This document shows, one piece after another, positions 14,310-20,523 of a DNA stretch of 26,521 nt. How positions within the stretch are numbered: position 1 is the first letter of the stretch; each line of letters begins with the position of its first letter. The translations under genes and the position numbers were made by a program. Source of the stretch: Prado023 sp049688595 (GTDB taxonomy: Bacteria; Actinomycetota; Actinomycetes; S36-B12; CAIYMF01); the NCBI GenBank assembly GCA_049688595.1, contig JBAVLA010000055.1:1-26521 (forward strand), given 5' to 3'. The notes under the pieces are model-generated. The model made no database searches and was not told where the DNA came from. It saw only the letters and a program-made list of their open reading frames with translations.

Positions 14310-15803
14310 TCAACGGGCGGGACGCTTCGTTCGTGCCGCTCCAGCGCTGAGATCCGGTCGCACGATCGCCAGGGCCATGTCCACCGCGGCCGCCGGTTGC
14401 GTGCTCGTGTCGATGATCCGGGAGCCGGCCCAGGGGACCTCGGCCCGCCCAGCCAGCCGGGCCAGCACCTCGGCCGTCGCGTCTGAGGCATCGCTTCCGG
14501 CGGCGACTCGCGCCCTGATCCGCTGGGCGGCCTGCTCGACCGGCAGCACGCAGCACAGCTCATGGAACCGGGCGCTCATGGCAGCAGCCAGCGCGCGCGC
14601 CTGCTCCCGCTCGGCCGGGTCGAGCCAAGAGGCGTCCAGAACCACCGAGTCGCCCATGCTCGCGGCCACTCCGGCGCGGCGCAGCAGCTCGCGGTAGACC
14701 TCGCGGGTGGCCTCGGGCGTGTACAGCCCCTCGAATGGCCGGCTGTACGCATGCTCGGTGTGCGGGATGCCGGCGAGGTCCTTGCGGACCTCGTCGCTGC
14801 GCAGCAGCGCCCAGCCGACTCGGTCGGCCAGGCCCTCGGCGACGGTGGTCTTCCCGGTGCCAGGCAGCCCGCCGACGATCACCAGGTGCACGGCTGCTTG
14901 GTCGACATGCCGGGCGGCCTGCTCGCAGAACGACTCGGCCTCCCCAGGTGCGGCTGGATCCCCGATGGCGGCGCGCAGGCACGCGATCTTGGCCCGCACG
15001 AGGGCGCGATATGCCACGTACCAGTGCTCCAGGGACTCGGGGTGCGTCTCGGCGCTGAACTCGCGGTAGGCGGCCAGGAACCTGCGGGCCAGGTCGGGCC
15101 GGCCGAGGTGCTCGAGGTCCATTGCCAGGAAGGCGGTGTCATACAGCACGTCCCCCCACCGGAAACGGCTGTCGAATTCCACGCAGTCAAGGATCCTCGG
15201 ACCGTCGTCCATGCAGAAGATGTCCTGGGCGAGCAGGTCGCCGTGGCCGTCGACGATCCGGCCCTGCGCCACGCGCTTGCCGAACAACGCGCCGCGTCCG
15301 TCGAGGTACGCCAGGGCACCGGCGCCCAGCCGGGCAAGGCGCGCCCCGTCGATGAACCGCCCGGCGAAGGCAGCGGTCTCCTCGAGGTTGGTCGTCCACA
15401 GCATTCGCAGGTGCGCGTCCGAGCCGGCGTTGTCGATCCGGGCCGAGCGCTCGGCCCGGGCGTGGAACGCCCCGATCCGGCGGGCCACCCCCACCAGGTG
15501 ATTCTCGTCGAATCCGGGCTGCGTGACCATCGTGGCCAGCCGTCGATCGGCCGGCAACCGGCGCATGACGACCAGGTGTTCCACCGGTGCGTCCGACTCG
15601 TCGATCACGTCGTGCACGCCCAGGTACACGTCAGGGGCCAGGCGCCGGTTGAGCTCCACCTCGCGGCGGCAGTCAGCCAGGCGCAGCTCCCGGGTCGAGA
15701 AGTCCAGGAACGGCGTCTTCACCGGCTTGCGCATCTTGTACACGCGATCTCCGACGAAGAACAGCACGGAGATGTGCGTCTCGATCACTGCGGCCGCAAC
15801 CAC
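14310..15803 (-). CDS. Two-domain protein: APH-like phosphotransferase plus P-loop kinase
   Basis: A roughly 497-aa cytosolic protein. The N-terminal part (about 1-300) is an aminoglycoside-phosphotransferase/choline-kinase-like domain with VETHIS-type opening (VIETHISVLFFVGDRVYKMRK), FLDFSTRELR, NRRLAPDVYLGV, the Brenner-like HGDLLAQD (H187, D189; the usual Asn is Asp194) and ILDCVEFD. The C-terminal part (about 308-497) is an AAA_33/zeta-toxin-like P-loop kinase with GGLPGTGKTT (K318), LRSDEVRKDLAG and VVLDASWLDPAERE. This arrangement is common in actinobacterial stress regulons, but the substrate is unknown. The start is uncertain: GTG 15803 gives the family-like N-terminus with a -10-like CATCAT seven bases upstream, while TTG 15848 is an alternative. 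It is probably the first gene of the operon down to 10498, with 51 bp before the vWA gene. Confidence 0.82.
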   Translation of the reverse strand: MVAAAVIETHISVLFFVGDRVYKMRKPVKTPFLDFSTRELRLADCRREVELNRRLAPDVYLGVHDVIDESDAPVEHLVVMRRLPADRRLATMVTQPGFDENHLVGVARRIGAFHARAERSARIDNAGSDAHLRMLWTTNLEETAAFAGRFIDGARLARLGAGALAYLDGRGALFGKRVAQGRIVDGHGDLLAQDIFCMDDGPRILDCVEFDSRFRWGDVLYDTAFLAMDLEHLGRPDLARRFLAAYREFSAETHPESLEHWYVAYRALVRAKIACLRAAIGDPAAPGEAESFCEQAARHVDQAAVHLVIVGGLPGTGKTTVAEGLADRVGWALLRSDEVRKDLAGIPHTEHAYSRPFEGLYTPEATREVYRELLRRAGVAASMGDSVVLDASWLDPAEREQARALAAAMSARFHELCCVLPVEQAAQRIRARVAAGSDASDATAEVLARLAGRAEVPWAGSRIIDTSTQPAAAVDMALAIVRPDLSAGAARTKRPAR

Positions 15804-15840
15804 CCTGCCGATGATGCTGGACCACGGAGCGCACGTGACA

Positions 15841-15854
15841 GGGGCCAAGGTCCC
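15841..15854 (-). promoter_or_regulatory. Candidate DosR-box-like palindrome
   Basis: On the minus strand the sequence reads GGGACCTTGGCCCC, an imperfect 14-bp palindrome (5 of 6 arm bases match) with the layout of the DosR consensus GGGACTWWAGTCCC. It lies about 38 bp upstream of GTG 15803 and 24 bp upstream of the -10-like CATCAT. DosR-type control is inference from the motif and from the kinase family. Confidence 0.3.
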
Positions 15855-16085
15855 GTGCCGTCGGTCGCCCGGAGCTGCATCGCCCCGGACCGGTGCGGGA
15901 TGCCGGAACCCCCAGGATCGGCGGGGCGATCCCGGGGGCCCGGTTTGGCGGGCACCGTCCCACCCCCGCGGAGTCGGTTCCCACCGTTGACGTCCGATCT
16001 CTGGTAGGTCCAGCGGTTCGTCCGTCTGCTTCAATGGAGCATCCGACCCCTGACACATAAGCGCGGGGTGGGCCCAGGAGGATCG
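15855..16085. promoter_or_regulatory. Divergent intergenic region
   Basis: About 230 bp between the kinase gene and the WYL pair. It ends with a strong ribosome-binding site AGGAGG (16076-16081), four bases before ATG 16086. A weak -10-like CATAAG lies near 16056-16061. No gene is visible. Confidence 0.4.
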
Positions 16086-17012
16086 ATGGCGCGTCGGGGC
16101 CGGAGCAACCGGGACGTGCTCACCCGGATGAGTCGCATCCTCCTCCTGCTGCGGACCAACCCGGCGGGACTGACCACCGATCAGCTCCTGGACCGGGTCG
16201 GGTACGGCACGGCCAGCCGCGCCTCCCGGATGCGCACCCTCAACCGCGATCTGGCGGCGCTGGCTGCAGATGGCTGGCGGATCGAGACCATGGAGACCGC
16301 CAACACTCCCGCGCTGCGGCGCCTGCGCACCGTGGACAACCGGTTCGCGACCGGGTTCACGGCTGCTGAGCGCGAGCAGCTGGCTCGTGCCGCGCTGTGC
16401 GCGGGTCCGCAGATCGCCGACGCGCTGGCCTGCGACCTGGGCCGCGCGGCTGGACCGCCGGTGTTCGTCATGGCTCCCGGCGACGGACGCGGGCGGCTGG
16501 GCGTCTGCCAGTCCGCGGCCGCGGATCGCTGCACCCTGCACTTCACGTACAACGGACTGGCCCGCCAGGCCCACCCGATCGGCGTCGTCCTGCGTCCCGC
16601 CGGGTGGTACCTGCATGCCCTGGACTCCGGTGACGGCGTCGTGAAGCACTTCGCGATCGACCGGATGCGCCACCTCTCGAAGAGCGCTCCCGGCAGCGCG
16701 CGAGCACTCTCGCAGCAGCCCCCGCCGCCGGTGTGGGACTTCATGAGGCGCCTGGAGCACGCTCCCGTGACGGTCACTGTGGACACCCCAGAGGAGCATG
16801 TGCCCGACGTCGTGGCCGCCCTCGGCGTCAACGGGCACGAGGTGCGCCCAGCGCCCGATCCCGGGATCGTGCGGGTGGACGTGACTGTGACCAACACCGA
16901 CGCGCTGTTCGTACGGCTGGTCGAGCTGGGCAAGCGGGTGACGCTCGTGGGTCCCGAGAGCGTGCGGGACGGCTTCCGCGACCGGCTGCTGGCGATCGCT
17001 GGCGCGGCATGA
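16086..17012 (+). CDS. WYL-domain transcriptional regulator (first of a pair)
   Basis: A 308-aa DNA-binding regulator. An N-terminal helix-turn-helix (about 10-65; LTRMSRILLLLRTNPAG, TTDQLLDRVGYGT, MRTLNRDLAALAADGW) precedes a central WYL domain (about 135-190), where the literal WYL triplet is residues 174-176 (PAGWYLHALD), and a C-terminal WCX-like extension (about 215-308). WYL domains sense nucleic acid or nucleotide ligands in several families, including the PafBC DNA-damage activator. ATG 16086 has AGGAGG four bases upstream; GTG 16068 in the same frame lies upstream of this site and is less likely. Its stop overlaps the next start in an ATGA, so the two subunits are likely co-translated and may form a heterodimer like PafB-PafC. 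Confidence 0.87.
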   Translation: MARRGRSNRDVLTRMSRILLLLRTNPAGLTTDQLLDRVGYGTASRASRMRTLNRDLAALAADGWRIETMETANTPALRRLRTVDNRFATGFTAAEREQLARAALCAGPQIADALACDLGRAAGPPVFVMAPGDGRGRLGVCQSAAADRCTLHFTYNGLARQAHPIGVVLRPAGWYLHALDSGDGVVKHFAIDRMRHLSKSAPGSARALSQQPPPPVWDFMRRLEHAPVTVTVDTPEEHVPDVVAALGVNGHEVRPAPDPGIVRVDVTVTNTDALFVRLVELGKRVTLVGPESVRDGFRDRLLAIAGAA

Positions 17013-17977
17013 ACGCCGACGTCGTCCTGGCAACGATCCACATCCTCGAGGAGCATGGGCGCCTGCCCATCGGGCGTCTGGCCGCCATGCTCGGGGTGCC
17101 CGTGGCTGAGGTGCGCGGCCAGCTCGAGGCCTTCAACGACGTCGAGACCAGCCGACTGGTGCTCGAGCGGCTGTTCAACATCATCCCCGAGGCAGGCTGG
17201 CCGGAGACCGGGCCCGATCCCGAGCAAGCCGATTCCGATCTCGTGGGATTCAGCCCGAACATGGCGGGCAGTGACCTCGGGCTGGTCCATCAGGACGCCG
17301 CCGTGCTCGGCCCGCTGCTGGCCGCGGCCGACGAGCTCCGCTCGATGGAGCCGGACAACCTCGATCTGGCCAGCGCAGTGGACAAGCTGCGCACCGGCCT
17401 GGTCCGCAACGTCACCGGTGCGGCCAGCTTCCGCACGCGCACGGCAGCGATCTTCAAGCAGGCAGCCGACGAGCACCGACAGATGCGGATCACCTACTCC
17501 GGGGCCTGGTACCCGAAGGTGACCACCCGGATCATCCACCCCTACCGCGTCGTGTCCACGTCGCGGGGCTACGAGGTGGACGCCGGCCCGCTGGACGGGG
17601 AGGGCCGCCCACGGACCTTCCTCCTGCGACGCGTCCGTGACTTCGAGGTGCTGGACGACCGGTTCGAGACCCCCACCGCGGCTGCCGCGGCGATCGACGC
17701 CAACCGCCGACTCACGGCTGTCGAGGGAGTGGCCCCGCACAGGGCGATGTGGGCGATCCGGCACTGGGCGGAGCGGGTCGATCAGCTCCAGTCGGACAGC
17801 GCCGACGTCCGCTTCACAGCCTGGGTGCTCCCCCCTGTCCGCGCCCGCGTGGCCCTGATGGCCCTCGTCGCCGGACCCCGCGTGGATCTGGACGACCCGG
17901 ACCTGGCCGCTGCGGCACCTGAGCTGGCTGCCGAGCTCCTTGCCCATCACGGCCTGGGACCGGGAACGCAGGACTAG
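17009..17977 (+). CDS. WYL-domain transcriptional regulator (second of a pair)
   Basis: A 322-aa partner of the preceding regulator. The N-terminal HTH (about 1-45) shows ATIHILEEHGRLPIGRLAAM and LGVPVAEVRGQLEAFND. A middle segment resembling the PafC linker leads into a WYL-type domain (about 145-220; MRITYSGAWYPKVTTRIIHP, then RGYEVDAGPLDGEGRPRTF), where the WYL triplet is replaced by GYEV. A C-terminal extension (about 225-322) ends in HHGLGPGTQD. PafBC resemblance rests on the adjacent order and architecture; sequence similarity to PafB/PafC is only moderate, and no Pup/proteasome genes are in the window. The start ATG 17009 overlaps the upstream TGA (ATGA). Confidence 0.83.
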   Translation: MNADVVLATIHILEEHGRLPIGRLAAMLGVPVAEVRGQLEAFNDVETSRLVLERLFNIIPEAGWPETGPDPEQADSDLVGFSPNMAGSDLGLVHQDAAVLGPLLAAADELRSMEPDNLDLASAVDKLRTGLVRNVTGAASFRTRTAAIFKQAADEHRQMRITYSGAWYPKVTTRIIHPYRVVSTSRGYEVDAGPLDGEGRPRTFLLRRVRDFEVLDDRFETPTAAAAAIDANRRLTAVEGVAPHRAMWAIRHWAERVDQLQSDSADVRFTAWVLPPVRARVALMALVAGPRVDLDDPDLAAAAPELAAELLAHHGLGPGTQD

Positions 17978-18049
17978 CCTGCCGGGCGCTCTCCCGCCTG
18001 CTGCCGCAACCCCCAGCTGTGAGGTCACGCCAGTCCGTCCGGCGTGCCC

Positions 18050-18077
18050 TGCCGCCGAATGTCAGGGGCGGGCGGCA
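18050..18077 (+). terminator. Hairpin between the WYL pair and the 18113 gene
   Basis: TGCCGCC (18050-18056) and GGCGGCA (18071-18077) form a perfect 7-bp stem with a 14-nt loop, 72 nt after the WYL stop. There is no T tract, so it may be a factor-assisted terminator, an mRNA stabiliser or chance in GC-rich DNA. Confidence 0.3.
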
Positions 18078-18112
18078 CCATCAGGGGTGAACCGATCAAT
18101 GAGGAGGGTCTC

Positions 18113-18589
18113 ATGGGGCACAACAAGCCAGCCACCGACTTCGTGGTCGATCTCGTGATCGAGTTCGAGGGCGAGGGCGTCGATCCCGCTTCCATCGCCA
18201 GCCGGATCGACCTGCCGGGCACCGAGTTCGCCCGGGGGGCCGGCGATCACAGCGTCGCGCTGACGACCATCGTGGCGGCTGAGGAACAGGCGGCGGCTGC
18301 TACCCGCGTGCATGACGCCGTCCTGGCCCAGTTGAGTGACGTGGCGGACCTGATCACCAGGCGGACCGTGTCGACGGCGAGCCTGGGCGACCTCTACGGC
18401 TGGATCGAGCCGGGATTCCCCGATGACGACAGCCCCGAGCCCGACCTGCTGCAACTGATCGAGCACCACGTGTGGAACCGCGGGGCGTGGGACTACGAGG
18501 AGTTCCTGATGCATGCGCGCGGTGGGCCGGGCGAACCAGGCGGCAAGCTGCCAGCAAGTGCTGCCGGACGCCGCTCGGTCGGCGCCTGA
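18113..18589 (+). CDS. Hypothetical protein, possibly DUF4279-like
   Basis: A 158-aa soluble acidic protein. ATG 18113 has a strong ribosome-binding site (GAGGAGG at 18101-18107). The N-terminal half (ATDFVVDLVIEFEGEGVDPA, then SIASRIDLPGTEFARGAGD) has the layout of DUF4279 proteins, an immunity- or stress-associated family of unknown biochemistry; this match is from memory and weak. A helical middle section (TTIVAAEEQAAAATRVHDAV) leads to an acidic DLYGWIEPGFPDDDSPEPDL and a Gly/Ser-rich tail. No signal peptide or membrane helix. The neighbours are the WYL pair upstream on the same strand and a convergent small gene. Function unknown. Confidence 0.72.
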   Translation: MGHNKPATDFVVDLVIEFEGEGVDPASIASRIDLPGTEFARGAGDHSVALTTIVAAEEQAAAATRVHDAVLAQLSDVADLITRRTVSTASLGDLYGWIEPGFPDDDSPEPDLLQLIEHHVWNRGAWDYEEFLMHARGGPGEPGGKLPASAAGRRSVGA

Positions 18590-18628
18590 CCGCCCCACGC
18601 GCACGGGACAGCCAGACGGTCAGGTGCC
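18581..18628. terminator. Inverted repeat between convergent genes
   Basis: GGCGCCTGACCG (18581-18592) is complementary to CGGTCAGGTGCC (18617-18628), all 12 positions pairing if one G-U is allowed, with a 24-nt loop. It overlaps the stop of the 18113 gene and lies 31 bp past the stop of the minus-strand gene at 18659, so it could end both transcripts. No T tract is present. Confidence 0.4.
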
Positions 18629-18658
18629 TGATGAGCCGTTCATCGCTTGTTCGCCGAT

Positions 18659-19111
18659 TCAGTGCTCGCCGCCCATGTCCCGCTCGTAGGCATCGAGCAG
18701 CACCTCAGTCGTCCGCTCCTGGAAGCGGCGCACACGCGCGAGCACGTCGCGGATCGCGCGTGTGACCGGGGCAACTGCCCCAGGGTCGCCAGCGCAGCCG
18801 CCAGCGAGCCTGCGGACCGCGGCGACCTCCTGGATCAGGAGGTCCCGGTCGCCGGCGAGCTTGGTCCACCGGCCCAGCAGGTGTGGCGCGTCGGCCCGGA
18901 TCTGCTCGGCGAACCCGTCGGCGTCGATCAAGTCGCCCGGCGCCTGGTGGACTGTCTCGGCCAGGTCGTCGAGCTGTCTGGTCACCTCGACCCACCAGCC
19001 GGCGGTTCCTCGCGACTCGTGCAGCAGCGCTGAGAGCCGCGCCTGCACTGTTGCGAACCGGATGGACCGGGGCACAGCGCCGTTGATGGAAACGGGTGTC
19101 ATGGCAGTCAT
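18659..19111 (-). CDS. Hypothetical helical protein
   Basis: A 150-aa protein I do not recognise. ATG 19111 follows AGGAGG at good spacing. The product appears almost all helical: ATVQARLSALLHESRGTAGW, then WVEVTRQLDDLAETVH, AEQIRADAPHLLGRWTKLAG, VAAVRRLAGG, RAIRDVLARVRRFQERTTEV and a C-terminal YERDMGGEH. One His in the first helix and the C-terminal His gave a brief impression of a hemerythrin-like bundle, but the required His/Glu pattern is absent. No signal peptide or transmembrane segment. It lies downstream of ackA on the same strand after a 192-bp gap. A palindromic TGTGTCACA sits in that gap near 19201-19209. Confidence 0.7.
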   Translation of the reverse strand: MTAMTPVSINGAVPRSIRFATVQARLSALLHESRGTAGWWVEVTRQLDDLAETVHQAPGDLIDADGFAEQIRADAPHLLGRWTKLAGDRDLLIQEVAAVRRLAGGCAGDPGAVAPVTRAIRDVLARVRRFQERTTEVLLDAYERDMGGEH

Positions 19112-19303
19112 GGTGGCCTCCTAGTCGGCCGTGCGTGACCCAAGGTTGCACCGTCGCGACCGACGAATCCATGGCAAGGTGATCGCACTTGCGTCGCAGT
19201 TGTGTCACATGTACCCGGGTGTGTTCGGCGCCTGGACGGCCCCGGCCGTGCAACGATGGTAAGTTTCGCTGTGGCGGCCCCAGCAGCAAGCCCCCAGGTA
19301 GGT

Positions 19304-20521
19304 TCAGTTCACCCGGATTGCGGCGACGGTCTGGTTGGCGATCTCCAGCTCCTCGTTCGTGGGCACGACCAGGACCTTGATGGGTGCTCCGCGGAACGAC
19401 AGGTCGACCGGCACGGCGCTCCCGCGGGTCGCGGCATTGCGCTCGGAATCGATGGCCACGCCGATCATCTCCAGTCCTGCGACCACGCGTCGGCGCACCT
19501 CCGCGTCGTTCTCCCCCACGCCGGCGGTGAAGACGATCGCGTCGGCCCGGCCCAGGATCGCCAGGTAGGCACCCAGGTACTTCCGGATCCGGTGGACGTA
19601 CACGCCCAGCGCGAGCTCGGCGTCGCGGTCGCCCTCGGCGATGAGCCGGTGGACCTCGCGCATGTCGTTCACGCCGCACATGCCCTGGATCCCGCTGCTC
19701 TTGTTCAGCATCGCATCGACATCGGCGGGGCTCATCCCGGCTCGGATCAGGTGGAACACGATCGCTGGGTCGATGTCGCCGCATCGAGTCCCCATGACCA
19801 GGCCCTCGAGCGGGGTCAGGCCCATCGAGGTCTCCACGCTGCGCCCCCCGCGGACTGCGCAGGCGGAGGCACCGTTGCCCAGGTGCAGGGTTACCAGGTC
19901 AACCTTGTCCACGGGCTTGCCGACGACCTGCGCGGCTTTGCCCGCAACGTACTTGTGCGACGTGCCGTGGAACCCGTAGCGGCGGATCCGGTGCGCCCTG
20001 GCGACCTGCTGGTCCATCGCGTAGGTGTGCGCCGCGGGCGGGATCGTCTGGTGGAAGGCGGTGTCGAACACGGCCACATGGGGGACGTCGGGGAACTCGT
20101 CCATCGCCGACTCCAGCCCTGAGACTGCTGTCGGGTTGTGCAGGGGGGCAAGCGGAATGAGCCCGCGGATGCCGTCGAGGACCTCCGCAGTGACGATCGT
20201 CGGCTGCGTGAACAGGTCGGCCCCCTGCACGACGCGGTGCCCCACGCCGACGAGGTCGCCGACTTCGGAGATCTCGCCCGTCTCCGCCAGCAGGGCCCGG
20301 ACCAGGTGGAACGCCTCTGCGTGGTCGGCCACGACAGCCGGGCGCTCCAACGACTCCAGGGGTGCGTGCGCACCTGGGCGGATGCGGGTCTGGTGGGTGA
20401 CCGAGGACTCCCCCTCGCCTATCCGCTCGACCACGCCATTGGCCCAGAGCACCTCGGATCCGGTGTCGATCACCTTGTACTTCAGCGACGACGATCCGGC
20501 GTTCACGACCAGGACGAGCAT
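19304..20521 (-). CDS. ackA: Acetate kinase
   Basis: A 405-aa cytosolic ASKHA-fold enzyme that converts acetyl phosphate + ADP to acetate + ATP, completing the Pta-AckA pathway. Seen motifs: VNAGSSSLKYKV (6-17), GVGHRVVQGAD (R96), VFDTAFHQ, RYGFHGTSHKYV (H185), LHLGNGASACAV (H213), GTRCGDIDP, FTAGVGEND and the C-terminal NEELEIANQT. Length and motif order match the family; the stretch usually written HRVVHGG reads HRVVQGAD. The ATG is separated from the pta stop by only two bases (TGA-GC-ATG), so the pair is translationally coupled. Confidence 0.97.
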   Translation of the reverse strand: MLVLVVNAGSSSLKYKVIDTGSEVLWANGVVERIGEGESSVTHQTRIRPGAHAPLESLERPAVVADHAEAFHLVRALLAETGEISEVGDLVGVGHRVVQGADLFTQPTIVTAEVLDGIRGLIPLAPLHNPTAVSGLESAMDEFPDVPHVAVFDTAFHQTIPPAAHTYAMDQQVARAHRIRRYGFHGTSHKYVAGKAAQVVGKPVDKVDLVTLHLGNGASACAVRGGRSVETSMGLTPLEGLVMGTRCGDIDPAIVFHLIRAGMSPADVDAMLNKSSGIQGMCGVNDMREVHRLIAEGDRDAELALGVYVHRIRKYLGAYLAILGRADAIVFTAGVGENDAEVRRRVVAGLEMIGVAIDSERNAATRGSAVPVDLSFRGAPIKVLVVPTNEELEIANQTVAAIRVN

Positions 20522-20523
20522 GC

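Noticed and set aside
14562..16007. Long plus-strand open frame over the kinase gene
   Set aside because: Antisense shadow of the APH/P-loop protein; no motif of its own.
15804..17033. Upstream extension of the kinase frame to 17033
   Set aside because: It would lie antisense to the first WYL regulator, and the extra sequence has no family features.
16181..18028. 615-aa minus-strand open frame
   Set aside because: Antisense to both WYL regulators; composition is that of a shadow frame.
18659..19111. Hemerythrin-like identity for the 150-aa helical protein
   Set aside because: The spaced His/Glu/Asp iron ligands are missing.
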